From: Syntrophales bacterium
GTDB taxonomy: Bacteria > Desulfobacterota > Syntrophia > Syntrophales > PHBD01
Reading direction: 5' to 3'
DNA length: 64,000 bases
NCBI GenBank assembly: GCA_035363115.1
Contig: DAOSEM010000001.1
Span: 992,001 to 1,056,000, forward strand
Shown: one piece after another, positions 43,089 to 53,681 of the stretch
Position numbering within the stretch: the stretch's first letter is position 1
Layout of the letters: each line of letters starts with the position of its first letter
Position numbers and translations under genes: made by a program
The notes under the pieces: model-generated
Databases searched by the model: none
The model's input: the letters and a program-made list of their open reading frames with translations, nothing else
What the model was told of the DNA's origin: nothing

Positions 43089-44786
43089 ATGAAATTTCTT
43101 CCATCCGTCCTCAGCTCCTTTCTCGACAGCGAGAGCACCCGGCAGAACACCCGGATGCTCCTGCGCTACTGCCTTGTCCTGTTCACCATGGTCACCGTCT
43201 ACAGCGTGATCTTCCATCTGATCATGGCGGCGGAGGGACAGGACCATTCCTGGATCACCGGGTTCTACTGGACCCTGGTCGTCATGAGCACCCTCGGGTT
43301 CGGCGACATCACCTTCCAGTCGGACCTGGGGCGCCTCTTCTCCATCCTGGTCCTCTTTTCCGGGGTGATCTTTCTCCTGGTCCTGCTTCCCTTCACGTTC
43401 ATCAAGTTCTTCTTCGCGCCCTGGATCGAGGCGGAGACCCGCAAGCGGTACGCCCGCGAGCTGCCGCCGGAAACGAAGGGCCACGTCATCATCACGTCCT
43501 ACGATGCGGTCACCACGGCGCTGATCGAGAAGCTGAAAACCTACAAGAGGGAATATGTCGTGGTCGTCGATGAGTACGAAAAGTCCAAGGACCTGTACGA
43601 CGCGGGCGTGCGGATCGCCATCGGCCACATCGACGACCCGGAGACATACCGGAAGATGCGGGCCGACCGGGCCGCTCTCATTGTCGCCACCAACCGCGAC
43701 GAGGTGAATACCAACATCGCCTTCACCGTCCGGGAACTGACCGAGACGGTTCCCATCATTGCCACGGCCGATTCCCCCCATTCCGTGGACATCCTGTCTC
43801 TTGCGGGGTGTTCACGGGTTCTCGAACTGACGGAGATTCTGGGACGATCCCTGGCGGGGTGGACCCTGGGTGGCGACTTCCGGTCCAACATCCTGGGGCG
43901 CTTTGACAACCTCCTGATCGCCGAGGCCCCCGCCATCAGCACTCCTCTGGTGGGAAAGACCCTGGCCGAGAGCCGGCTTCGGGAGCAGATCGGAGTGGCT
44001 GTCGTCGCCATCTGGGAGCGGGGCCGTTTCGAAGTGCCCGGGCCGGATACGGTGATCCAGCGCTCCACGGCCCTGGTGTTTGCCGGCACGGAGGAACAGA
44101 TCGCCCGCTACGACGAGGTGTATTCCTTCTATCAACTGAGCCGCCATGCCGGAGACCCGGTGATCATCATCGGCGGCGGGCGCGTCGGCAAAGCCATCGG
44201 CGAGCAGTTCAAGCAGCGGGGCGTGGACTTTCTCATCATCGAAAAGAACCCCCGGCGAACCGAGGAAGACACCCTTTACGTCACCGGAGACGCCGCGGAC
44301 ATCGGCACGCTGAAAAAGGCCTGGATCGAGAAGGCTCCAGCCGCCCTGATCACCACGCACGACGATGCGACGAACATCTACCTGGCAAAGTACCTCCGGA
44401 GCCTGCGTCCGGACATGCAGATCATCTGCCGGGCCAATGCGGACAGGAACGTCTCGACCCTGCACCGCGCGGGTGCGGATTTCGTCTTGTCCTATGCCTC
44501 CCTGGGAGCCGACGCCATCTTCCATTACCTGGAAAACGAAGACATGTTCCTCCTCGCGGAGGGACTCAACATTTTCCGTCTACCCACGCCCTCCTCCCTT
44601 GTGGGGAAGACACTCGCCCAGGCCCGGGTACGCCCGCAAACGGGGTGTACCGTTGTCGGTATCCGGAAAGAAAGCGGCGACGTGACCATCAATCCGGATC
44701 CGTTCCTGCCCGTGGAGGAACACTCCGAGCTGATTCTGATCGGTACGCCGGATGCGGAGCTGATGTTCTCCCGCACGTTTCTCTGA
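43089..44786 (+). CDS. potassium channel protein with two TrkA (RCK) modules
   Basis: This is a 565-residue protein. Two membrane helices flank a pore with the filter STLGFGD (67-73). Two cytosolic RCK units follow. The first starts HVIITSYDAVTTALIEKL. The second has an intact Rossmann glycine motif, IIIGGGRVGKAIGEQF, and ends each time in a TrkA-C domain (STPLVGKTLAESRLREQIG and SSLVGKTLAQARVRPQTG). It resembles ligand-gated K+ channels such as MthK/GsuK. The first RCK lacks the GxGxxG motif, so nucleotide binding may be confined to the second. Confidence 0.92.
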   Translation: MKFLPSVLSSFLDSESTRQNTRMLLRYCLVLFTMVTVYSVIFHLIMAAEGQDHSWITGFYWTLVVMSTLGFGDITFQSDLGRLFSILVLFSGVIFLLVLLPFTFIKFFFAPWIEAETRKRYARELPPETKGHVIITSYDAVTTALIEKLKTYKREYVVVVDEYEKSKDLYDAGVRIAIGHIDDPETYRKMRADRAALIVATNRDEVNTNIAFTVRELTETVPIIATADSPHSVDILSLAGCSRVLELTEILGRSLAGWTLGGDFRSNILGRFDNLLIAEAPAISTPLVGKTLAESRLREQIGVAVVAIWERGRFEVPGPDTVIQRSTALVFAGTEEQIARYDEVYSFYQLSRHAGDPVIIIGGGRVGKAIGEQFKQRGVDFLIIEKNPRRTEEDTLYVTGDAADIGTLKKAWIEKAPAALITTHDDATNIYLAKYLRSLRPDMQIICRANADRNVSTLHRAGADFVLSYASLGADAIFHYLENEDMFLLAEGLNIFRLPTPSSLVGKTLAQARVRPQTGCTVVGIRKESGDVTINPDPFLPVEEHSELILIGTPDAELMFSRTFL

Positions 44787-44866
44787 GGATCCTGAAAGCC
44801 GGTTGAAAACATTCGCTCTTTCGGGTACCTTCTGTACACCCGTTTCGGCGGGGGGGAGAAACAACC

Positions 44867-45064
44867 ATGGAACAGCTGTACCTGTCGGAAACGAACCGGA
44901 AACTCGGTGGCGTCTGCGGCGGCATCGGGGAGTACACCGGACGGGATCCCACGGTGATCCGGGTTCTTTTCATCCTGGTGACCCTGTTCTCGTTCGGCTT
45001 CGGGATCCTGGCCTATCTGGCCATGTGGCTCATCATTCCGAAGCGGTCCGGGGCTGGACTCTAA
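44867..45064 (+). CDS. PspC-domain small membrane protein
   Basis: This 65-residue protein is almost entirely a PspC domain: LYLSETNRKLGGVCGGIGEY, then DPTVIRVLFIL and LAYLAMWLIIPK. PspC proteins respond to inner-membrane stress. A G-rich site (GGGGGGGAG) lies upstream of the ATG. It lies in the ion-channel gene run, consistent with an envelope-stress theme. Confidence 0.93.
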   Translation: MEQLYLSETNRKLGGVCGGIGEYTGRDPTVIRVLFILVTLFSFGFGILAYLAMWLIIPKRSGAGL

Positions 45065-45142
45065 AATGGATCATGACGGGACCGGACGCGAGTCGGCAGG
45101 GACGGGCCGATTCCGTTGGACCTTGCAACGGGGAGGTGCGAC

Positions 45143-45622
45143 ATGAGGAGAATCGAGAGGTTGGCCGCCATCTTGAGTGTCCTGGTGCTTCTGTGCGGCT
45201 GCGCCGCGTTTGCCGGGAAGGCAGGCCGGATCACGCCGGATCTGGAGGCGCTCCGCATGTTCGAAGCGGACTCCTGCCGCGCCGATTATGCCTGGTATGC
45301 AAGCGGGTCTCACGCCTATCCGAATGCGATCATCGGGATTCGGAAGGACCTGAAGCTCGTGGACGACACGCTGTGGCGGAAGCTGGACATGAGTCCCAGG
45401 ACCTGCAGGGATCTGGTTGATGGTGTCCAGCGCAGGGCCCGGGATGTGGGCCAGGTGCCTTACGGATTCTCTATCCTCAACGACCGGGGAGAGCGGATCG
45501 GGATCTGGTATTCCATCACGACGGCCCGGACGGGGGCCCGCATGCTGGACGACAGGACCGTGCTCCTGTACACGCCCGACATCGACACCTACGACCGATA
45601 CGAAAAGGACCGCGGGGACTGA
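45143..45622 (+). CDS. hypothetical lipoprotein
   Basis: This 159-residue protein has a basic start (MRRIERLAAILSVLVLLCGC) ending in a lipobox, VLLCGC. The mature part has no recognised domain. It includes a Tyr/Trp-rich stretch (SCRADYAWYASGSHAYPNAIIGI) and a C-terminal region GIWYSITTARTGARML. GGGAGG precedes the ATG at 45143. It is likely anchored in the inner or outer membrane. Confidence 0.75.
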   Translation: MRRIERLAAILSVLVLLCGCAAFAGKAGRITPDLEALRMFEADSCRADYAWYASGSHAYPNAIIGIRKDLKLVDDTLWRKLDMSPRTCRDLVDGVQRRARDVGQVPYGFSILNDRGERIGIWYSITTARTGARMLDDRTVLLYTPDIDTYDRYEKDRGD

Positions 45623-45669
45623 ACCCGCTGCGAATCCGGACGATCCGGCGGAAAGGAGGGAGGGAGGAG

Positions 45670-46188
45670 ATGAAAGAGAGCCTGAACGCCCTGGAGGTGG
45701 CCCTGAACAACGAGCTTCAGGAACACCGGTTCTACATGGAGCATGCCCGGAAGACGGCCAATCCTGTGGGGAGGGCGATGTTCGAACAGATCGCCGTGGA
45801 GGAGATGGAGCACTACGCACGGCTCCGGGAGCTGCACGGGAAATGGTCGAGAGAGGAAAAATGGCCCGAGACGGTTCCCCTGAAGGTGAAGTCCACGGTG
45901 GTGAAGGACGTCCTGGCAAAGATAATCCGTGAGGCCGGCCGGGGGCCCGCCGGCGACAAGAACGACCTGGAGGCGCTGGAGACGGCGATCGAATTCGAGG
46001 CCAACGGTGCGCTCTACTACGCCCGGCTCCGGGACCAGGTCACGGATCCCCGTGAGAAGGCCTTCTTCAACCTCCTGGCCGACATCGAGCACGAACACTT
46101 CGTCTCGCTGAAAGACACGCAGGAATACCTGGCCGATCCGGCCGGCTGGTTCCGCACGAGGGAGAAGGGCGGTCTCGATGGGGGATGA
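45670..46188 (+). CDS. ferritin-like diiron protein
   Basis: This is a 172-residue four-helix protein of the rubrerythrin/ferritin-like superfamily. Diiron ligands can be placed in NNELQEHRFYMEHA, VEEMEHYARLRELH, EFEANGALYYARL and DIEHEHFVSLKD. There is no rubredoxin domain. It could detoxify peroxide or store iron. GGAGGAG is upstream of the ATG. It is the last gene of the 37.6-46.2 kb run. Confidence 0.88.
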   Translation: MKESLNALEVALNNELQEHRFYMEHARKTANPVGRAMFEQIAVEEMEHYARLRELHGKWSREEKWPETVPLKVKSTVVKDVLAKIIREAGRGPAGDKNDLEALETAIEFEANGALYYARLRDQVTDPREKAFFNLLADIEHEHFVSLKDTQEYLADPAGWFRTREKGGLDGG

Positions 46189-46227
46189 GCGGGAAGGAAG
46201 GTCCGGCGGTTCGAATGGCCGGTTTCG

Positions 46228-47523
46228 TTACTTCCGGGTTCCCTTCATCTCCGCCAGCAGTTCGCAGGCTCGCCGGTGTTGCAGGGCGCAGGCGCTCTCC
46301 AGGTTGTGCCTTGCCTGGTCGAAGCGGCCCGATTTGCGGCAGGCCAGGGCACGGTTGTAGAAGGCTTCGCTGTAGTCCGGCTTCAGCCGGATCGCCGCAT
46401 CGTAATCGGAGATGGCCAGATCGGCCCGCTGAATCGCCTCATAGGTGATGCCCCGTCCGTTGTAGGCCTCCGCAAAGCTCGGATCCAGCTCGATGGCGCG
46501 GCTGTAGTTTGCCACCGCGATCTCCAGCATCCCCTTCGCCACGTATTCGTTGGCCTTGTTGAAGGATTTCCGGGCCTCCAGCCGATCGCCGGGAATCGCT
46601 GGGGTCGCCTGCCATTCGGCGGTACGCACCGGTGCCGTGCCGGAGTCGGAGCGTGTCGGTTCAGCCGACGGGGCCGGGGCTGCCGGCTGGCGCGGATCGT
46701 TTTCCCCCGCGGCGGGCTCCTCCTTCATGTCCCCCCAGGTGATGCCGCCCGTCCCGGCCGGCTCCATCCTTTCCGGCTTTGCCTCGACGATCGCCGGTCG
46801 AGCGGGTGCCGGGGTTGATGCAGTCCGCGAGGTGTTCGCGGGAGGTTCCGTCATTCTGGGAAGGTCCCTGGATACGGGCTTCGAGCGGCAGGAATCGTCG
46901 CGGCATGGTTCCGCAGGGGACGTTCCGGCCTGTGCAGGTGTCACGGGTGGGGCTGCCGGTCCCGCGGCCGCGGGCTTTCGTGCCGATTCAACCGTCCGGG
47001 AGTGTTCGATCGGCTCCATTCTGGTCTTTTCAGGAAAGATGATCTTTCCGTTTGACGGAGCCGCCGGCTCCGGGGTTGGGGCGGTCCGCTCCGGGATCCG
47101 GACGGTCTTCGCGGCCGGCGGAGGAGGCGCAGGATTCGCCTCGGCCGGCCCCGTCCGCTCGATGGCGGCATACCGGGTGAGTCCCTGTGCCTTCAGGCGG
47201 CTCGCCTGCCTGCCGGTTTCCGCCTCGCTGGTGTACGGTCCCACGTACACCCTCCACCAGGTTCCCTTCCGGGGCAGGATGACTTTCCGGTAATAGGTCG
47301 GCCAGCCCTTCGCGGCGAGTTGCCGCACATGCTTGATCGCGTTGATCTCCTCCTGGAATGACGAGATGTGGATGCTGTAGGGCCTGTCCGATGACGAGGC
47401 GGCCTCTGCGGTCCACATGCCTGCGACAGAAGCGGCAAGGACCAGCATGGCTGCACATATCCAGGGGCCGGCGGTTTTCAGGAATCCGCCGTATGGGACG
47501 GGATTGGTGTTCGATCGTTCCAT
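46228..47523 (-). CDS. SPOR-domain and TPR-repeat envelope protein
   Basis: This is a 431-residue protein with one N-terminal membrane segment (WICAAMLVLAASVAGMW). A SPOR domain follows (YSIHISSFQEEINAIKHVRQLAAKG, WWRVYVGPYTSEAET), which in other proteins binds septal peptidoglycan. A long Pro/Ala/Glu-rich linker spans about 125-320. The C-terminus holds TPR repeats (ANEYVAKGMLEIAVANYSRAIELDPSFAEAY and IRLKPDYSEAFYNRALAC). AGGAGG sits eight bases before the ATG at 47523. A role in division or wall maintenance is inferred. Confidence 0.85.
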   Translation of the reverse strand: MERSNTNPVPYGGFLKTAGPWICAAMLVLAASVAGMWTAEAASSSDRPYSIHISSFQEEINAIKHVRQLAAKGWPTYYRKVILPRKGTWWRVYVGPYTSEAETGRQASRLKAQGLTRYAAIERTGPAEANPAPPPPAAKTVRIPERTAPTPEPAAPSNGKIIFPEKTRMEPIEHSRTVESARKPAAAGPAAPPVTPAQAGTSPAEPCRDDSCRSKPVSRDLPRMTEPPANTSRTASTPAPARPAIVEAKPERMEPAGTGGITWGDMKEEPAAGENDPRQPAAPAPSAEPTRSDSGTAPVRTAEWQATPAIPGDRLEARKSFNKANEYVAKGMLEIAVANYSRAIELDPSFAEAYNGRGITYEAIQRADLAISDYDAAIRLKPDYSEAFYNRALACRKSGRFDQARHNLESACALQHRRACELLAEMKGTRK

Positions 47524-47585
47524 GAATGATTCCTCCTGACCGCGGCTGCGATTCTTCGCTCCTATATCACAACCCGGCTGTTTCT

Positions 47586-49565
47586 TCACGGGTTTCGCGG
47601 GCTTTCTGCCGCTGCTCCATTTGTCGGAGGGGCCGCGTCCAGCGCCTCGATCCGCTGGCCCAGGTCGCCCCAGCGTTCATACAGATCCTCCAGTTCGGTC
47701 CGGATCTGCCTCAATTCGCCATGGAGAAGCCTCACCCGGTCTCCGTTCCGAAGGACATGGGGGTCGCACAGCATCTCCTCCCGGGCCGCCCTGTCGGCCT
47801 CCAGGGCTCCGATCCGCCCTTCCACCTCCGAGAACTCCCTCTTCAGGGCGGTCCGGGTGCGGGACAGGCGATTCCGCTCTTCTGCGGCGAGACGGCGCAC
47901 TTCCTTTTGCGGCAGCTCGCGGACTCCCTCCGCAGCCGGTCTCGTGCCTTGCGCGTCCCCGGCCCGTTCCATCTCCCGCTTCTCTATGAAGTAGGAATAG
48001 TTCCCGGCGTATTCACGGAGTTGCCCGTCCCGGATTTCCAGGACCCGGTTCACCATCCGGTCGAGGAAGTAGCGGTCGTGGGAGACGATGACGACCGACC
48101 CGGTGTACTGGAGGAGGGCGTCCTGGAAAAGGTCTTTGGTCTTGAGGTCCAGGTGGTTCGTCGGCTCATCGAGAATGAGGAGGTTCGTGTCCTCAAGGAT
48201 CAGTTTCAGGAGGGCCAGGCGGGACTTCTCGCCGCCCGAGAGCACCCGGACGGGCTTGTGGATGTCGTCCCCGGAAAAGAGGAACGCCCCCAGGAGATTG
48301 CGCCGCTCCTGGTCGGTGGCGCGGCTCCCGGCGTCGCAGACCTCCTCCCAGGCCGTCCGACCGTAGTCCAGGTTTTCCGCGCTTTCCTGGGAAAAGAATC
48401 CGATCCGGACATTCAGGCCGAGCTCGACCGTTCCCGCGGTCGGGTCCTCGTCTCCGCTCAGGATCCTCGTCAGGGTGGATTTCCCGGAGCCGTTGACGCC
48501 GACCAGGGCCACCCGGTCACCCCGGCTGACAGAGAAATGGAGATCCCGGAAAACTTCCAGCGTGCCGTAGGATTTGGCGAGATCGCGAACGGTCAGGACC
48601 TCCCGTCCGCTCCGGGGTGCATCGGGGAAGCGGATCGTCACGGTCCTTGCTTCCGAGAGGTCCTCGAAGACCTCCAGGCGCTCCAGCCTCTTGATGCGGC
48701 TCTGAACCTGCCTGGCCTTGGTGGCCTTGTAGCGGAAGCGCTCGACAAAATCCAGGGTCCGCCGAATCTCGCCATCCCGGCGCAGCCGCTCCTGTTCCAG
48801 GGCCTCCCTCCGGCGCTCCCGCTCGGCCAGGTAGGCGGTGTAACTGCCCTTGAAGACGGAAACCTTTCCGCCCGCCAGTTCGGCGATCTGGCCGACCATC
48901 CGGTCCAGGAACGTCCGGTCGTGGGAGACGGTGATCAGTGTGCCCGCGTAGTTTCCGAGATAACCCTCGAGCCACTCCATGCTTTCCGTGTCCAGGTGGT
49001 TTGTGGGTTCGTCCAGGAGCATGACGGACGGGTCGGAGAGGAGAATGACCGACAGGAGGATCCGCATCTTCCAGCCGCCGGAGAAGTCGGAGCACGCCTT
49101 GCCGAAATCTCCCTCGCGGAAACCGAGGCCGCGGAGAACCTGCCGGGTCCTGGCTTCGAAGCTGTAACCGCTCCGGTTGCGGAAGACCGTCAGCAGGTTT
49201 TCGTAACGCTCCAGGAGGGCCGCGGACGGGGTCGTTTCCCGGGAGATTTCCTCTTCGCAGCGGCGAATGTCCCGTTCGAGGTCCCCCATGCCCGTGCGGT
49301 CCTTGATGAAATCCATCAGGGGTGCCGCTTCGAGCTCCACCAGGTCCTGTGGGAGATAGCCGACGGCGCGGTCCCGGCGGCCCGCGATCTCAATGGAGCC
49401 CCCGTCCAGCTCCACCTGGCCCAGGATGGCCCGGAGCAGCGTCGTTTTGCCGGTTCCGTTGTCCCCCACGAGCCCGATCCGGCTCCGTTCGGTGATGGCC
49501 CAGTCAATGCCTCCGAAGAGGACCCTGGCTCCGAAGGAGAGGCTGACGTCGCGGAGAAAAATCAA
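47586..49565 (-). CDS. ABC-F family ATPase
   Basis: This is a 659-residue soluble tandem ATPase. It has two Walker A motifs (GDNGTGKTT, GVNGSGKST), two signatures (FSGGWKMRI, LSGGEKSRL), two Walker B sites with LLDEPTNHLDTES and ILDEPTNHLDLKT, and a C-terminal coiled coil (about 570-645). There are no membrane segments. ABC-F proteins act on the ribosome in translation regulation or antibiotic protection; this one resembles housekeeping Uup/YheS types in layout. Confidence 0.93.
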   Translation of the reverse strand: MIFLRDVSLSFGARVLFGGIDWAITERSRIGLVGDNGTGKTTLLRAILGQVELDGGSIEIAGRRDRAVGYLPQDLVELEAAPLMDFIKDRTGMGDLERDIRRCEEEISRETTPSAALLERYENLLTVFRNRSGYSFEARTRQVLRGLGFREGDFGKACSDFSGGWKMRILLSVILLSDPSVMLLDEPTNHLDTESMEWLEGYLGNYAGTLITVSHDRTFLDRMVGQIAELAGGKVSVFKGSYTAYLAERERRREALEQERLRRDGEIRRTLDFVERFRYKATKARQVQSRIKRLERLEVFEDLSEARTVTIRFPDAPRSGREVLTVRDLAKSYGTLEVFRDLHFSVSRGDRVALVGVNGSGKSTLTRILSGDEDPTAGTVELGLNVRIGFFSQESAENLDYGRTAWEEVCDAGSRATDQERRNLLGAFLFSGDDIHKPVRVLSGGEKSRLALLKLILEDTNLLILDEPTNHLDLKTKDLFQDALLQYTGSVVIVSHDRYFLDRMVNRVLEIRDGQLREYAGNYSYFIEKREMERAGDAQGTRPAAEGVRELPQKEVRRLAAEERNRLSRTRTALKREFSEVEGRIGALEADRAAREEMLCDPHVLRNGDRVRLLHGELRQIRTELEDLYERWGDLGQRIEALDAAPPTNGAAAESPRNP

Positions 49566-49578
49566 AGGGAAGCCCGCC

Positions 49579-50868
49579 TTACTTGGTTTCCCGCATCTGG
49601 GCGAGCAGGTCCTCGAGGGAGGAGCTCTCCTCGATGGTCAGGTGGTAGTCTCCCGAATCTCCTTCCATCGCATTAGCAGCATCCTCCGGCCGTACCGCGG
49701 GGAAGTGAATCACCCTCTCGTCACCGCCGGCTGTAGGAACCGCCGTAACGGGTCTGGGGACGGCTTTTGAATAGAGAAGAGAAGGTGTGTAATCCGGGTA
49801 CTCCGGGGGCAGCTCGGAGGGACGAAAAACCGCCGAGGGTGGCACGAACTGGTTCCGGTAATTCAGGTAGTCCGTCATATACGCTTCGCTGGTGAACATC
49901 CCTTCTCCCTTGGCCGTCTGCATGGCACTCTCGATCTGGGAGATCTTGTTGTCCCGGATGAGGGACCGGACCGCCTGGTTGTTCCTCATGATCGTCATCA
50001 GGGGGACCTGAAAGCCGGTGCGATCCAGCAACTGCAGTTGCTGAACAGCGATCAGAATCAGGCTTGTCGAGAGCTGGTTGCGGACCTCCGTCTGGGCTTC
50101 AAGAGGAAAGGCGTTGCAGATCCTGAAGATGGCTTCTTCGGGACTGGAGGAGTGCAGCGAGGCGATGACCAGGTGCCCCGACTCGGCCGCGTCCAGGGTC
50201 AGGCGCATGACCTGACGCTCCCGGAGTTCGCCGACGACGATGACGTCCGGGTCCTCCCGGAGAACGTCCAGTAGACCCTGCTCGAAGGAGATCATGTGGG
50301 TCCCCAGCTCCCGCTGCTCCACGAAGGCGCGCTTGGAGATGAAGCGATATTCGATGGGGTCCTCCAGGGTGATGACGTGGGCGGATCGGGTTTCATTGAT
50401 CTCCTCCACCATGGCCGCGATCGTCGTGGACTTGCCGCATCCGGTGGGACCGCAGACCAGGATCAGCCCCGCCTGATTCTGGCAGTACTGCTGGATGGAG
50501 GGGTGGATGTTCAGGTTGTTCAGCCGCGGCACTGTTCCAGGCAGCAGGCGGATGGCGAGGCTGAAGCCCCGAAGGGTCACGAAGGCGTTGATTCGCAGGC
50601 GCGTGTTGCTGACGGTCCGGGCAAAGTCGACGGACAGGCGCGCCCGGAGCCGGTTGAGGTGGTCCCCCTGTACCAGCCAGGCGACAAGGGCGTCCACGGC
50701 TTCGTGCGTCCAGCGGAAACGACGGTCGAACTGGATGGAGCCGTTCTTTCGGAAAACCAGGGGGGAACTGCCGGCGATGTGGATATCCGAATATCCCTCC
50801 CGGATGGCCATGGTAATCAAATCCTGAAACTGTTTCTCCAATGTCGCAAGATTTCCCGTGTCGTTCAT
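49579..50868 (-). CDS. PilT-like type IV pilus retraction ATPase
   Basis: This is a 429-residue secretion/pilus ATPase. It shows GPTGCGKST (Walker A, 140-148), ITLEDPIEYRF (Asp box), DVLREDPDVIVVGELRE (Walker B) and ESGHLVIASLHSSS (His box), as in PilT/PilU. It has a longer C-terminal tail than canonical PilT. The ATG at 50868 follows AGGAG by seven bases and lies two bases after the livF stop, so it is arranged as if read with the amino-acid transporter operon. No other pilus genes are in the window. Confidence 0.9.
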   Translation of the reverse strand: MNDTGNLATLEKQFQDLITMAIREGYSDIHIAGSSPLVFRKNGSIQFDRRFRWTHEAVDALVAWLVQGDHLNRLRARLSVDFARTVSNTRLRINAFVTLRGFSLAIRLLPGTVPRLNNLNIHPSIQQYCQNQAGLILVCGPTGCGKSTTIAAMVEEINETRSAHVITLEDPIEYRFISKRAFVEQRELGTHMISFEQGLLDVLREDPDVIVVGELRERQVMRLTLDAAESGHLVIASLHSSSPEEAIFRICNAFPLEAQTEVRNQLSTSLILIAVQQLQLLDRTGFQVPLMTIMRNNQAVRSLIRDNKISQIESAMQTAKGEGMFTSEAYMTDYLNYRNQFVPPSAVFRPSELPPEYPDYTPSLLYSKAVPRPVTAVPTAGGDERVIHFPAVRPEDAANAMEGDSGDYHLTIEESSSLEDLLAQMRETK

Positions 50869-50870
50869 AT

Positions 50871-51578
50871 TCAAGCTCCTATGTAGGCCCGCTTGACGTC
50901 TTCGTTGTGGAGAAGGCTGTCCGCCGTTCCTTCCAGCGTGATCCGGCCGTTTTCCATGACGTAACCCCGGTGGGCCACCCGCAGGGCCATGTGGGCGTTC
51001 TGTTCCACCAGGAAGATGGGCGTTCCGTTTTCCCGGTTGATTTTCCGGATGATTTCAAAAATCAGCTTCACATACATCGGCGCGAGTCCCAGGGACGGCT
51101 CGTCCATCAGGAGCAGGCGCGGCCTTGCCATGAGAGCCCTTGAGATGGCCAGCATCTGCTGCTCCCCGCCGCTCAGGGTTCCGCCGGGCTGGTGGCGGCG
51201 CTGGGCGAGAATCGGGAACAGGTCGAAGACATACGCCAGGTCCTTCTGGATGCCCTCCCGATCCTTTCGCAGGAAGGCGCCCATGTCCAGGTTTTCCGTA
51301 ACCGTCAGGTTCGGAAAGATCCTCCGTCCCTCGGGCACCTGAGAGAGTCCCATGGCGACGATGGCGTCCGGGCTCAGCTGCGAGAGGGGCCGGTTCATGA
51401 ACAGGATCTCCCCCGAGCGCGGGGGGACGATTCCCGAGATGGACATCAGGGTTGTTGTCTTCCCCGCCCCGTTGGCCCCGATGAGCGTGATGATCTCCCC
51501 TTCCCGGAGGATCATGCTCACGTCCTTCAGGGCCTGAATGTTGCCATAATACGTCTGGACGTTTCTCAATTCCAGCAT
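50871..51578 (-). CDS. livF: branched-chain amino acid ABC transporter, ATPase LivF
   Basis: This 235-residue ATPase has Walker A GANGAGKTT, signature TLSGGEQQMLAI and Walker B LLLMDEPSLGLAP. Those, with FEIIRKINREN and LVEQNAHMAL, mark LivF. The ATG at 51578 begins MLELRNVQTYYGN; the longer frame upstream is not homologous. It is the fifth gene of the substrate-binding protein/livH/livM/livG/livF unit importing leucine, isoleucine, valine or related amides. Confidence 0.94.
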   Translation of the reverse strand: MLELRNVQTYYGNIQALKDVSMILREGEIITLIGANGAGKTTTLMSISGIVPPRSGEILFMNRPLSQLSPDAIVAMGLSQVPEGRRIFPNLTVTENLDMGAFLRKDREGIQKDLAYVFDLFPILAQRRHQPGGTLSGGEQQMLAISRALMARPRLLLMDEPSLGLAPMYVKLIFEIIRKINRENGTPIFLVEQNAHMALRVAHRGYVMENGRITLEGTADSLLHNEDVKRAYIGA

Positions 51579-51637
51579 GAATTCAACCAGCCGATCCGTA
51601 TAGCAGGGGAATGCTATAAAACCAATTGCAGATCCCG

Positions 51638-52426
51638 TCAAGCATCGAACTCTTCCCCGAGGTACGCCTTGATTACGACCGGATTCTCCCATATTTCCGC
51701 CGCGGTTCCCTCGGCGATTTTCTTTCCGTAGTCCAGGACGAAGATCCGGTTGGAGATGCTCATGACCATCCTCATGTCGTGCTCGATCATGAGGATGGCG
51801 ATCTTCTCCTCATTCCGGATCTTCAGGATCAGCTCCTCCAGGTCCGCCGTCTCCCGGGGATTCATGCCCGCCGCCGGCTCGTCCAGGAGCAGGAGGAAGG
51901 GCTCCGTTGCCAGGGCGCGGGCGATCTCGAGGCGCCGCTGGTCCCCGTAAGGGAGGTTGCGGGCCATGGTGTTGGCCGCGTCGGCCAGGCCGATCCGTTC
52001 GAGGATGTCATAGCTTCGAGTTACAATGGCCTTTTCCTCGTTTCGGGTGGTCCGGTCCCGGAACACGGCGCCCAGGACTCCCGCCTTCGTCCGGCAGTGG
52101 CGCCCCACCATGACGTTTTCCAGGACGGTCATGTCCGGGAACAGGCGGATGTTCTGGAACGTCCGCGCCAGCCCGCGGGCCGTCACCTTGTGGACCGGCA
52201 GGCCGTTGATCCGCTTCCGCTTCCGTCCCGGCGGGGAGATGAAAACGTCTCCCTCGCTGGGCGGGTAGATTCCGGTGATGCAGTTGAAGAAGGTTGTCTT
52301 GCCGGCGCCGTTGGGGCCGATCAGGGCGCAGACTTCTCCGGGGTGGACCTGCAGGTCCACCCGGTTTAGAGCCGTGATGCCCCCGAAATTCATGGTCAGG
52401 TTCTTGGTTTCCAGGATCGCTTCCAT
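51638..52426 (-). CDS. livG: branched-chain amino acid ABC transporter, ATPase LivG
   Basis: This 262-residue ATPase has GPNGAGKTT, the LivG-specific long loop, NLPYGDQRRLEIARAL as signature and LLLDEPAAGMNPRE, plus EHDMRMVMSISNRIFVLDYGKKIAEG. It starts seven bases after livM, with GAGAGGA upstream. Confidence 0.95.
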   Translation of the reverse strand: MEAILETKNLTMNFGGITALNRVDLQVHPGEVCALIGPNGAGKTTFFNCITGIYPPSEGDVFISPPGRKRKRINGLPVHKVTARGLARTFQNIRLFPDMTVLENVMVGRHCRTKAGVLGAVFRDRTTRNEEKAIVTRSYDILERIGLADAANTMARNLPYGDQRRLEIARALATEPFLLLLDEPAAGMNPRETADLEELILKIRNEEKIAILMIEHDMRMVMSISNRIFVLDYGKKIAEGTAAEIWENPVVIKAYLGEEFDA

Positions 52427-52433
52427 GGTCCTC

Positions 52434-53672
<1,239 letters not shown>

Positions 53673-53681
53673 GAATCCCTC

